Shown here piece by piece: positions 9,759 to 17,741 of a DNA stretch of 64,000 nt. The stretch lies in assembly GCA_041391665.1 (NCBI GenBank), contig JAWKNO010000001.1:1674001-1738000 (forward strand), in the 5' to 3' direction. A program made the position numbers and the translations under genes. The notes below the pieces were generated by a model, which was not told the origin of the DNA, did no database searches, and was given only the letters and a program-made list of their open reading frames with translations. Numbering within the stretch: the stretch's first letter is position 1; each line of letters starts with the position of its first letter. The DNA comes from Bacteroidia bacterium. GTDB lineage: Bacteria > Bacteroidota > Bacteroidia > J057.

Positions 9759-11024
9759 ATGAACCGCAGAAATTTTATAAAAGATACAGGGCTTTATTCC
9801 ATGGGATCGCTGCTGATTCCTTTTGTGATGCAAGGTTGCTCAAAGCCTGATCCTACGCTTTTAGTCATCTCCGGGTGGCAGGATGTGAACATTGGCGACA
9901 TTGCCCATACACCGGGTCTTCTACATATCCTTGAAACCTTCCTGCCAGAAGCAAATATTATCCTGTGGAAAAAAAGTGCAGGTGAAGAGGTGAAAAAATT
10001 GCTGAATGAAAGTTTTCCCAAGGTGAAAATTATCTTCGGAGAGGTAGATCAGGAAAAAAATGTCGATAGCCCTGAGGTACTTGCCGCCTTCGATTCCGCT
10101 GACCTGATGATCCATGGTTCCGGTCCGTCTGTGGTGGGCCAGGTAAACCTTGAAGCATGGGTAAAACATAGTAATAAACCCTTCGGCATATTTGGTACTA
10201 CAATCCAGACAATTAATGATAACCTGAAGGTTTTGCTGCAAAAGGCATCATTTATCTATACCCGGGAAACCGCCTCTATAAAAGCATTGGAAGAAGCCGG
10301 AATTACAGGTGAACATATCTCATTTGCCCCCGATGCGACCTTCTTTTTAAACCTGCATGATGAGGCAAAAGCACAACAGTTTCTCCAGGAACATGGGCTG
10401 GAAGAAAAAAAAATCATCTGCGCGATTCCCCGGCTGAGATATACACCCTATCACAAGATCAGAAAAGTCGATTGGACGGAGGAGCGTATCCAAATGGTAG
10501 AAAGCGTCAATGCAGAGACCAAAGAAAAAGACCACGCTAAACTTAGAGAGGCGATGATCACATGGGTAAGGGAAACGGGTAACAAAGTGCTTATCTGCCC
10601 GGAAATGACCTATCAGGTTGATATTATGGATGAATTGCTGTTAGATCCGCTGCCTGAAGATGTAAAACCGTTTGTAGTAAAAAGAGGGTATTGGATGCCT
10701 GATGAAGCGGCTTCTGTCTATTTACATGCCCATACAGTGCTGAGTTGTGAGTGTCATTCTCCGATTATGGCTATCGCCAACGGTACGCCTGCCTTTTACC
10801 TCCGGCAACCCACTGATACGATCAAGGGGCAAATGTACTATGACCTAAACCTATCTGACTGGGTTTTTGAAATTGACGAGACAGAAGGGAAACAAATATC
10901 AGACACCTTAATGGCTGTATATAATGATTATGATTCCGCAAAACTGACGGTAAAAAAAGTTAACGAACGGATAGGTGGTATCTATTCTAATGCTGTGGAG
11001 GTGGCAAAAGAAGCGATAGGATAA
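9759..11024 (+). CDS. Exported polysaccharide pyruvyl transferase-like protein (PF04230 type) with Tat/lipobox signal
   Basis: The body resembles the polysaccharide pyruvyl transferase / CsaB family: SGWQDVNIGDIAHTPGLLHIL at the start, ADLMIHGSGPSVVG in the middle, FIYTRETASIKALEEAG and FAPDATFFL, then a C-terminal half with LSCECHSPIMAIANGTPAF where family members bind their donor. The N-terminus is unusual: NRRNFIKDTG is close to a twin-arginine motif and is followed by a hydrophobic stretch and VMQGC with Cys27, a possible lipobox. The protein is therefore probably outside the cytoplasm, where phosphoenolpyruvate, the normal donor, is not available. It sits 27 bases after susD and is likely part of the same operon, so it may act on the imported glycan. 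The reaction is unknown. Confidence 0.75.
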   Translation: MNRRNFIKDTGLYSMGSLLIPFVMQGCSKPDPTLLVISGWQDVNIGDIAHTPGLLHILETFLPEANIILWKKSAGEEVKKLLNESFPKVKIIFGEVDQEKNVDSPEVLAAFDSADLMIHGSGPSVVGQVNLEAWVKHSNKPFGIFGTTIQTINDNLKVLLQKASFIYTRETASIKALEEAGITGEHISFAPDATFFLNLHDEAKAQQFLQEHGLEEKKIICAIPRLRYTPYHKIRKVDWTEERIQMVESVNAETKEKDHAKLREAMITWVRETGNKVLICPEMTYQVDIMDELLLDPLPEDVKPFVVKRGYWMPDEAASVYLHAHTVLSCECHSPIMAIANGTPAFYLRQPTDTIKGQMYYDLNLSDWVFEIDETEGKQISDTLMAVYNDYDSAKLTVKKVNERIGGIYSNAVEVAKEAIG

Positions 11025-11042
11025 ACGAAAATCATCCCAGTT

Positions 11043-11981
11043 TCATTTCCCCAACAAAAACGTAACCGGTAATTCAAACCTTTTTCTCCAGGCATTTTCG
11101 GAGTGGTCATCTCCCTGAAATTTCAGGGTTTGCCAGTTGAGTGTGTCATACCCGTGGTGCTGCATCAAAGTGTCTATCCGCAGCTGGAAGGGCTCGTACA
11201 TAGCGTCAAGGGTTTCTGTCCCGTAGTCAAAATAGATTTTATGTGTGGCAGGATCTGGTAAATGCGCACGCATGTAATCGGCAAATGCCTGGGGAACGGG
11301 GTTGTTTTCCGCTACAAAAAAACCCGGCCAATGGGTTGACAAACACGCCGCCCCGCCAAATATGTCGGGATATTCGCAGATTGCATACATGGAGATCAGT
11401 CCGCCCATGCTCGACCCTGCGATAAAGGTGTTTGCTCTGTCTGCATAAGTGGCGTACGTACTGTCGATATGAGGCTTTAACTCTGTCGTCAGAAATTTTA
11501 GATACAGGTCTGAATACACCTCCGCAGCAAACAAAGGCGTTTCTCCATTTCGTTTTGCCTCATGAAGCAATGAATCGCGAAATGCAACCGGAAGGCTTTC
11601 AAATGGCTTTTGCGGGAAATATTCGGAATGTCTCAGACTGCCGCCATTCCAGACACCCACCACAATGCACGGCATGATTTTTTGTTCCGCAATCAACCGG
11701 CTGATGGTTTCGTCCACTCCCCATTCCTGTTGGTTCCAGGTGGTGCCTGCGTCGTACAACATTTGCCCATCGTGCATATAGAGAACCGCATACTTTTCTG
11801 CCGGGTTATAGCCTTCAGGCAGCCATATATCTACATTCCGGGCGGGAATATATTGGGAGGGGAAGTTCTCCAGCCGCTCGATCTTTCCGGCAGAAGGGAC
11901 AGGCAGGTTGGTCTGTACGCTTTTTTCAGCACATCCAATGAAGAGAAAAGAGGCCAAAAGGGGAAATAGAAATACTTTCAT
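11043..11981 (-). CDS. Esterase lipoprotein, alpha/beta-hydrolase (esterase D / PF00756 type)
   Basis: Start chosen at 11981, giving MKVFLFPLLASFLFIGCAEK with a lipobox and Cys17; the longer frame adds 31 residues that overlap the upstream gene. The body has YAVLYMHDGQMLYD, the nucleophile elbow FIAGSSMGGLISMY (serine in G-S-S-M-G), and a C-terminal FQGDDHSENAWRKR where the catalytic His is expected. Family members cleave acyl or feruloyl esters and siderophore esters; the substrate here cannot be told. It is the last gene of a minus-strand run that starts with the sigma factor at 13836, and it converges on the pyruvyl-transferase-like gene, 18 bases away. Confidence 0.85.
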   Translation of the reverse strand: MKVFLFPLLASFLFIGCAEKSVQTNLPVPSAGKIERLENFPSQYIPARNVDIWLPEGYNPAEKYAVLYMHDGQMLYDAGTTWNQQEWGVDETISRLIAEQKIMPCIVVGVWNGGSLRHSEYFPQKPFESLPVAFRDSLLHEAKRNGETPLFAAEVYSDLYLKFLTTELKPHIDSTYATYADRANTFIAGSSMGGLISMYAICEYPDIFGGAACLSTHWPGFFVAENNPVPQAFADYMRAHLPDPATHKIYFDYGTETLDAMYEPFQLRIDTLMQHHGYDTLNWQTLKFQGDDHSENAWRKRFELPVTFLLGK

Positions 11982-12039
11982 GGATTCGGTTTCTGTTCCG
12001 CCAAAATATCTTCTTTCCCCCAATAAAAAAACTTCGCGG

Positions 12040-12447
12040 CTACTTCGCCCGCATCTTATTGCCTCTGGCGTCATGGGTTACTTCAGCAAGACCGAGTGCT
12101 TCCATCAGCGGGGGAATGTACATGCCAAATCGTCCTCGAAGGCCTTTTTTCATCCCGTACCAGCCGCCGACAGGGTTAGCTTCCGAGCGGCCCCAGGCCT
12201 CAACAGTTCCTTCCTTAGCGTGTTTTTGCTCATCAGCGCTGCCGAGCTCCATCCAGTCTCCATGGGCTTTGAGCATGGCGTGGAGGTCTTCCAGGCAGTT
12301 GATATTGTAAAACAAAACGGTTTTGCCTACGGTACAGACCAGGATTTCCTGGCCGTCTTTTTCCTCCACATGCATCGTGTAGTCGGAGGTTAATGGCGGC
12401 GTTTTGAGCTGAATTGGCTGTGTTTTGGTTCCGATTTTATGTTTCAT
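12040..12447 (-). CDS. Small cytosolic protein of unknown function
   Basis: 135 residues with no signal peptide or membrane segment. The visible pattern is a compact alpha/beta domain (YTMHVEEKDGQEILVCTVGK, FYNINCLEDLHAMLKAHGD) followed by a basic, glycine-rich part (GGWYGMKKGLRGRFGMYIPP) and a short helical tail (LMEALGLAEVTHDARGN). I do not recognise a family. It lies between the SRPBCC gene (38 bases upstream) and the esterase gene (58 bases downstream) on the same strand, so it is probably part of the sigma-factor operon. The protein's homogeneous start (MKHKIGTK) directly at an ATG and the tight packing support that the gene is real. Confidence 0.7.
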   Translation of the reverse strand: MKHKIGTKTQPIQLKTPPLTSDYTMHVEEKDGQEILVCTVGKTVLFYNINCLEDLHAMLKAHGDWMELGSADEQKHAKEGTVEAWGRSEANPVGGWYGMKKGLRGRFGMYIPPLMEALGLAEVTHDARGNKMRAK

Positions 12448-12485
12448 TGTAGTGATTTTTAGATTCTTGTACAGGTAGAAATGTT

Positions 12486-12962
12486 TTATTTTGTAGCGGC
12501 AATCGTTTCAGTCTCTTTTTTCAGATCAGCGGCAAATTGCTCAAATGACTGGTCAAAAGACGGAATATATTTGGCATACAAGGGAAACATCGGGCTGCCG
12601 ATCTTTTCGACCATGGAGAATGTAACCATTCCATTTGCCTGGGTAGCCAGGGTGTAAATGCGGTTTCCCTGACCATCTCCCCAAACCAGTCGTTTTTCTG
12701 GCTCCAGTTCTTTAATCTTCAGCTTAAAAGTGCGTTTAGGATCGAGCGTTGACTTCAGCTTTATTTTCTCTCCTTTTTTGATATTGCCTTCTATCGAAAT
12801 CACAGTAGAATTCCACCTCGGGAAATCACTGGCATTTGTCAGCAATGACCAAATAATCGCCGGATCGGCTTTGATGTTGATGCTGATAGTGGTTTCCCGA
12901 CTAAAAGTTTTTTTTATGGTTACAGCCTTAGCAGTGTGTTTTGTAGTGTTGGATGTTGACAT
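12486..12962 (-). CDS. SRPBCC (START-like) domain protein
   Basis: Single helix-grip domain with a hydrophobic ligand pocket. The typical opening ADPAIIWSLLTNASDFPRWN is followed by the beta-hairpin series (VISIEGNIKKGEKIKLKS, RTFKLKIKELEPEKRLVWG) and the long C-terminal helix that closes the pocket (FDQSFEQFAADLKKETE). The first about 20 residues are Thr/Lys-rich and probably disordered. It is encoded 70 bases after the sigma factor on the same strand. SRPBCC or AHSA1-like proteins often accompany stand-alone ECF sigma factors, but what this one binds is unknown. Confidence 0.85.
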   Translation of the reverse strand: MSTSNTTKHTAKAVTIKKTFSRETTISINIKADPAIIWSLLTNASDFPRWNSTVISIEGNIKKGEKIKLKSTLDPKRTFKLKIKELEPEKRLVWGDGQGNRIYTLATQANGMVTFSMVEKIGSPMFPLYAKYIPSFDQSFEQFAADLKKETETIAATK

Positions 12963-13032
12963 AGTTTTTAGAATTAGTATCAGATTTTTTTATTTCTGAA
13001 TCTTTGACGCAACAGCCCAACAAAACGATAGG

Positions 13033-13836
13033 CTAAATTTCACTTTTTTCTAAAAATTTTTCCATCACCTGCCGGTTGTGAGCCAGATGATGAAGTTGTA
13101 GCTCCGCAGCACCCGATTCAAAAGGGTCGATACCCTGAATGATTTTCATTCGCAGATCAAAAAGATGCTCCTTGTCTGTGTTGTCAGCTTCTCTGGCCAT
13201 ATCAATTTTGACGAGTTCTTCCTGTGTTTTTTGTTTGGGGTTAAATATTCCATTCAACTCCGAACATTGATGGCAAACGCCTTCCTTGTTGATCAGCGCA
13301 CATCGCCCATCAAATATCCCGATCATTTTCGTCCTTCCCGTATGCAGGTAGTATTTCACCATTGCTTCCGAAATATCCACAATCCGGGCAATTTCACTCA
13401 CCTTAAATTCATATACCTCTTTGAGATACAGGCAGATTTGTTGTTCTAGCGGTAATGATTTGGATATACAGGTAAAACAAAAAGTGATATGCTCTTTGAT
13501 TTCGAATGCGCCCTGCGGCGAAGTCATCCGGATATTCATCGCCTCCTGGAAAAACTCCCGGTTGGCCATGGCCGCTTCTTTGCAAATGTCTGTTACATTT
13601 TCCGGCCAGCGTTTTTTTGCGCGGAGATTGTCCTTGGCGAGGTTGGAAGCAATGGCAAAAATCCACGTTTTGAGGGTAGAATCTCCCCGGAAGCTGCCGA
13701 GTTTTTCTGATGCTTTTAAAAAAGTATCCTGAACAATATCGTCAGTATCTTCCACACTAGCCGTAATCCGTAGGATATAGGCACGGAGTTGACCGCGGAT
13801 CGTGGTGAATTCGTTGGCGAGGGTTTCGTTTGTCAT
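13033..13836 (-). CDS. ECF sigma factor with Cys-containing C-terminal extension
   Basis: Region 2 is seen at about 5-75 (DTDDIVQDTFLKASEKLGSF, then FRGDSTLKTWIFAIASNLAKD). Region 4 is at about 130-180, with SLPLEQQICLYLKEVYEFKV and IARIVDISEAMVKYYLHTGR. About 85 residues follow region 4. They include DGRCALINKEGVCHQCSELNG, a C-x9-C-x2-C arrangement that could bind a metal or act as a redox switch, then a charged helical tail ending HHLAHNRQVMEKFLEKSEI. No FecR, RskA or other anti-sigma gene is adjacent, so the tail itself may control activity. It heads a minus-strand gene run with the SRPBCC protein, a small unknown and perhaps the esterase. Confidence 0.88.
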   Translation of the reverse strand: MTNETLANEFTTIRGQLRAYILRITASVEDTDDIVQDTFLKASEKLGSFRGDSTLKTWIFAIASNLAKDNLRAKKRWPENVTDICKEAAMANREFFQEAMNIRMTSPQGAFEIKEHITFCFTCISKSLPLEQQICLYLKEVYEFKVSEIARIVDISEAMVKYYLHTGRTKMIGIFDGRCALINKEGVCHQCSELNGIFNPKQKTQEELVKIDMAREADNTDKEHLFDLRMKIIQGIDPFESGAAELQLHHLAHNRQVMEKFLEKSEI

Positions 13837-13944
13837 GTTGTCTTATGGCTTTTCATGATTCGCTCTTGGCAATATTGGGGAGAAATTTCATATTTTTTTG
13901 CAATATTCACTGATCTGTTTTTTAGACCTAAAAAAGCAAACTCC

Positions 13945-15036
13945 ATGAATACTTTACACGCCTATTGCCACAGATTATTATTTACCGCATTGGCCCTAAC
14001 ACTTATTGCTGGTTGTGGCAAAAAAAATGAGCCAACGGATGTTGTCCCCGAAATTGCTGAGTGGAAAAAACATCCAGACTTCATTTCTTTTGTACAAAGA
14101 TCATTGAATCTGATTGCAATTGAAGATGAACTTATGGTTTATGGCGAAAATGCATGTTCTGTTATTAGCCCCAATAATGAGGCAGCTCACTATTTTTCTT
14201 CAACAACGGGAGTCCAATATAAGTTTCCGGCATCTGGTATTTTGAGATTTTTGAGTAGTGATAATAGCTCGTCAATGGTTATCGAGACCTGGTGTGGAAG
14301 TCAACCGTCTTTGTTTTTCTATGATTTTGCGACCGATACTATTCCTTCTCAGATTCTTCTGACCCGGTATTTTCAGGGACGCGCCAGTTCGGTCGGATTT
14401 GACGGCAAGTTTACCTTTCTGGTACCAGCAAAAAGCAGCGACCTAAATCATCCTTTATTCTATTGGGTGACCATAGACACAACTCAATATTCGGGTGGAA
14501 GCTTCCGGATTACTTCTGGAAAAGTTACCCCGGTTGTCTTTACAGATGTTGTAGTACAGAATATGGAACTAGTAAATATCGAATACCTGAATGGTTATTT
14601 CTGGGTTTCGTTTTATGATCGCAGCATGCCTGGATACGAATGGACATATCGTCTGCACCCTGATCATGGCTATCTTAAAGTGGCTGATTTGGGCTTTAAT
14701 GAGCTGTTTAGCTACAACGGGCAAATGTATGGTACGCGTCAGACATACCTGTATGAAGCGTCTCCGGATGGTATGGGATGGGTAAAAAAACAGACATTCT
14801 CAGATGCAGTTGTGAGCCAACTTTCTTATCAGGAGGTTTTGGGCGAAATCTACTTTTATGGAAACCAATTTATAGGAAAACTTCAATGGAATAGCGGTAA
14901 TACAATGGAACTCATTCCCTTCCAAAATCCGGGACTGGAAGATAACTACATCACAGCAATTGAACATTTTCAGGGAAAATTGTATGTCTCTACTTATGCA
15001 GGGCTATTTTGGCTGGAAATAGATCAATTGAAATAA
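13945..15036 (+). CDS. Lipoprotein of unknown function
   Basis: Start chosen at the ATG at 13945 (MNTLHAYCHRLLFTALALTL then IAGCGKK), a lipoprotein signal with Cys24; the longer frame from 13789 would overlap the divergent sigma-factor gene. The mature 340 residues are rich in aromatic residues and short beta-strand-like stretches, for example QISASA-like and YRLHPDHGYLKVADLGF, and could form a beta-propeller (IAIEDELMVYGENACSV, LFSYNGQMYGTRQTYLYEAS, AIEHFQGKLYVSTYAGLFWL look like successive blades). No catalytic motif is visible. The upstream region is AT-rich and shared with the divergent sigma gene; the stop is 3 bases from the convergent NYN gene. Confidence 0.7.
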   Translation: MNTLHAYCHRLLFTALALTLIAGCGKKNEPTDVVPEIAEWKKHPDFISFVQRSLNLIAIEDELMVYGENACSVISPNNEAAHYFSSTTGVQYKFPASGILRFLSSDNSSSMVIETWCGSQPSLFFYDFATDTIPSQILLTRYFQGRASSVGFDGKFTFLVPAKSSDLNHPLFYWVTIDTTQYSGGSFRITSGKVTPVVFTDVVVQNMELVNIEYLNGYFWVSFYDRSMPGYEWTYRLHPDHGYLKVADLGFNELFSYNGQMYGTRQTYLYEASPDGMGWVKKQTFSDAVVSQLSYQEVLGEIYFYGNQFIGKLQWNSGNTMELIPFQNPGLEDNYITAIEHFQGKLYVSTYAGLFWLEIDQLK

Positions 15037-15039
15037 CGT

Positions 15040-15780
15040 TTACTCCTTATTCCTCACATAAATCAGTTTCACATTTCCCTTCTGGTTTTCGCGCTGGTCA
15101 ATTTCAAATTTGTTGACAGACTTAATGAGCGGCGTTAGTTTCTGGTAGCCATAATTTCGGGAGTCGAAGTTGGGTTGTTTTTTCTGCAAAAGGTTGCCCA
15201 CGTCTCCCAGAAATGCCCAGCCCTCGTCGTCGGCGAGGTCGGAAATCGTCGCGGCGATCAGTTTGATCACCTTGGGTGTGATTTTGTCCACACCGCTTTT
15301 TCCGCCGGTTTTTTCCTTCGAAACGGCTGACTCGGTTTTAGGAGATTGGTTTTCGAGGATTTCGAGGTAGATAAATTTGTCGCAGGCTACGATAAACGGA
15401 TCAGGCGTTTTTTTCTCCCCGATTCCATATACTTTCATGCCTGCTTCCCGCAATCGGGTCGCCAGCCGGGTAAAGTCGCTGTCGCTCGATACCAGACAAA
15501 ATCCGTTGACTTTCTCCGAATAGAGGATATCCATTGCGTCGATAATCATCGCCGAGTCGGTGGCATTTTTGCCTGTGGTGTAGGAATACTGCTGAATGGG
15601 CGTAATCGCATTCTCCAGGAGCAGGTTTTTCCATTTGCCGAGATTGGGTTTGGTCCAGTCTCCGTATATGCGTTTGATGGTCGGATTTCCGTATTTGGCG
15701 ATTTCCTCCATCATTTCTTTTATATAAGCCGAGGGAATATTATCCCCATCAATTAATACCGCAAGTTTTATCTCTTCCAT
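15040..15780 (-). CDS. NYN-domain (PIN-like) nuclease fused to an OST-HTH/LOTUS RNA-binding domain
   Basis: The N-terminal NYN domain (about 5-145) belongs to the LabA/DUF88 group of PIN-fold ribonucleases. It shows LAVLIDGDNIPSAY (D11/D13 region), KNATDSAMIIDAMDIL, and FCLVSSDSDFTRLATRL, the three acidic motifs expected to bind metal. After a charged linker of about 20 residues, the C-terminal part (about 165-246) has the LOTUS pattern: LIAATISDLADDEGWAFLGD, VGNLLQKKQPNFDSRNYGYQ, KLTPLIKS. The combination suggests an RNase guided to its RNA by the LOTUS domain, but the target is unknown. It appears monocistronic. Confidence 0.88.
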   Translation of the reverse strand: MEEIKLAVLIDGDNIPSAYIKEMMEEIAKYGNPTIKRIYGDWTKPNLGKWKNLLLENAITPIQQYSYTTGKNATDSAMIIDAMDILYSEKVNGFCLVSSDSDFTRLATRLREAGMKVYGIGEKKTPDPFIVACDKFIYLEILENQSPKTESAVSKEKTGGKSGVDKITPKVIKLIAATISDLADDEGWAFLGDVGNLLQKKQPNFDSRNYGYQKLTPLIKSVNKFEIDQRENQKGNVKLIYVRNKE

Positions 15781-15845
15781 TGGGGCCTTGTATGTAGGTG
15801 TACAATTTAGTAAAACTTCGGCACTATACGCCTGAATTGTACTCC

Positions 15846-16841
15846 TTATCTGGCAACTATGATCAATGCCAGCCCCAAAACATATAGAAGCAGCATGACA
15901 TTGAGTACTTTTCCTGTTCCTGCCGGCGCTTCTTTAAATTCTTTCCAGATAAAAATACCCCAGCACGCTGCAACAATGGTAGCTCCCTGTCCCAGTCCGT
16001 AGGAAATAGCCGGGCCGGCTTTGTCAGATGCCAAAATACTGAAAGACATCCCGATGCACCAGATAATACCACCCAAAATGCCCATCAAATGATCTTTTCT
16101 GCTGCCCTCAAAATAATTTTGAAAGGACAAAGGCGCTCCGGATATGGGCTTTTTCATCAGCCAGGTATTGAAAATAAAATTGCTTAACAAAATGCCTGCG
16201 GAGAAAACAAAAACTGCAGAATATGGGCTTAATTTTCCGGGTATTGGTTGCGAAAAATCGGGAAACATGGAATTGGCGACATATTTATAAAAAAGACCCA
16301 TGAGCGCACCTGCTACCAAAGATAGAATCAAACCCCGGGAGGGTACGCGATTTTGGGTACTGGCCAGTTTGCGATAGGCGTAGGCGTTGAGGAGGATTGC
16401 GATCGTGATAAGTCCTACTCCGCCAAATAACAACACGGCATTTCCCACAGGCGCATCCAAATAATTGACGATCACCCCAATGACCAGTGCCAGTCCAATT
16501 CCAACGGGAAAAGCTACCGACATACCCGCTATGGCAATCGCCGCTACCAATAAGATATTGGCAAGATTAAAGAGAACTCCGCCCGCTATGGCTGAAAACA
16601 CACTGGACGAATCTGCTTGTGCCAGGTCGTCAAAAAAAGGTCGCCCCTGTGTGCCAACCGAACCTGCACTGATACCCATGAGCAGCGCAAAAAGGATAAT
16701 ACCCAATACATAATCCCAGTAAAACAGCTCAAAACGCCAGTTCGATCCGGCTAATTTTTGAGTATTGGCCCATGATCCCCATGCCAGCATCGTGATGACA
16801 CAGAAACCTACAGCCAGAGGATAAGATTCCAGAATAAACAT
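15846..16841 (-). CDS. DMT-superfamily permease (GRP / ureide-permease-like), probable ribose or nucleoside uptake
   Basis: Ten hydrophobic helices run the full 331 residues, and the repeat structure is that of the drug/metabolite transporter superfamily. Features resembling the GRP sugar-uptake and plant ureide-permease families are MLAWGSWANTQKLAG in helix 1, FELFYWDYVLGIILFAL, AFPVGIGLALVIGVIVNYLD and, near the end, SYGLGQGATIVAACWGIFIWKEF. The gene lies 12 bases downstream of ribokinase, which in turn overlaps a secreted nucleoside hydrolase. The likely job is therefore import of the released ribose (or of nucleosides) across the inner membrane. The substrate is inferred from context only. 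Confidence 0.8.
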   Translation of the reverse strand: MFILESYPLAVGFCVITMLAWGSWANTQKLAGSNWRFELFYWDYVLGIILFALLMGISAGSVGTQGRPFFDDLAQADSSSVFSAIAGGVLFNLANILLVAAIAIAGMSVAFPVGIGLALVIGVIVNYLDAPVGNAVLLFGGVGLITIAILLNAYAYRKLASTQNRVPSRGLILSLVAGALMGLFYKYVANSMFPDFSQPIPGKLSPYSAVFVFSAGILLSNFIFNTWLMKKPISGAPLSFQNYFEGSRKDHLMGILGGIIWCIGMSFSILASDKAGPAISYGLGQGATIVAACWGIFIWKEFKEAPAGTGKVLNVMLLLYVLGLALIIVAR

Positions 16842-16853
16842 ACCATGAAGATA

Positions 16854-17741
16854 TTAGAGTTGATGTCTATAGGGCGCAGAGGCTTGTGCCCCCATTTTTT
16901 GAACGGAAAATGCTGCGGCCTGGCAGGCAAAACGGATCGCTTCTTTTATGTCCTGGTTCTCCAAAAGTGCTACGGCAAGTGCGCCATTAAAAACATCACC
17001 TGCGGCTGTGCTGTCCACTGCATGTACCTGGGGTGCGGGTATATGAAAGGTTTGTTGAGAATCGGCATAATAGGCCCCCGCTGCACCCATCGTCAAAATC
17101 ACCGCCTGGCAGCCTTTTTTCAAAAGGATCTGGCACGCATCCGCTGCAGACGGGAGATCTTTAACCGGTATTCCGGTCAACAAAGAGGCTTCCGTCTGGT
17201 TGGGGGTGATGAGATACAGATTTTGGTAAACGGCTGAAGGAAGTAAAGCCGCCGGAGCCGGGTTGAGAATTAATTTTTCACCAAAATGCTGTGCCAGGAA
17301 ACTTACCGAAGGAAGGGGTGTTTCTAGTTGGGTGAGGAGTAAATCTGCTGCCTGCAGCGCTTCAAAGTGTTTTTCCAGCCATGACACTTCCAGGAGTGCG
17401 TTTGTGCCGGGAGCAACCACGATCTGATTTTCTCCTTCTGCATTTACGGTAATTAAGGCTACCCCAGATGCTGCACCAGGAGTAGTTTGGACAAGCGCGG
17501 TATCTATTCCCTCGTTTTCATAATTTTTAAGCGCCTGTCTGCCAAACAGATCATCGCCCAAGGCGCACATAAACGCTACATTGCCTCCGAGCCGGGCTGC
17601 CGATACTGCCTGATTTGCGCCTTTCCCTCCGGGAAACATAAAAAAATCTCCCCCCAGAATGGTCTCTCCCGGCACCGGAAACCGGTCAGTTTTTACAACC
17701 ATATCGGTATTAGAACTTCCGACCACTACTAGCTTTTTCAT
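16854..17741 (-). CDS. rbsK: Ribokinase
   Basis: PfkB-family kinase that phosphorylates D-ribose to ribose 5-phosphate. The N-terminal signature is clear (VVVGSSNTDMVVKTDRFPVP, then GGDFFMFPGGKGANQAVSAA). The substrate-binding Gly-Gly pair is present, and the C-terminal anion hole and catalytic base are in DSTAAGDVFNGALAVAL. NPAPAALLP and LITPNQTEASLLTG are standard ribokinase motifs. Length (295 aa) is usual. The start codon overlaps the stop of the nucleoside hydrolase gene by 4 bases (ATGA type), indicating translational coupling, so ribose freed by the hydrolase would feed directly into this step. Confidence 0.93.
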   Translation of the reverse strand: MKKLVVVGSSNTDMVVKTDRFPVPGETILGGDFFMFPGGKGANQAVSAARLGGNVAFMCALGDDLFGRQALKNYENEGIDTALVQTTPGAASGVALITVNAEGENQIVVAPGTNALLEVSWLEKHFEALQAADLLLTQLETPLPSVSFLAQHFGEKLILNPAPAALLPSAVYQNLYLITPNQTEASLLTGIPVKDLPSAADACQILLKKGCQAVILTMGAAGAYYADSQQTFHIPAPQVHAVDSTAAGDVFNGALAVALLENQDIKEAIRFACQAAAFSVQKMGAQASAPYRHQL

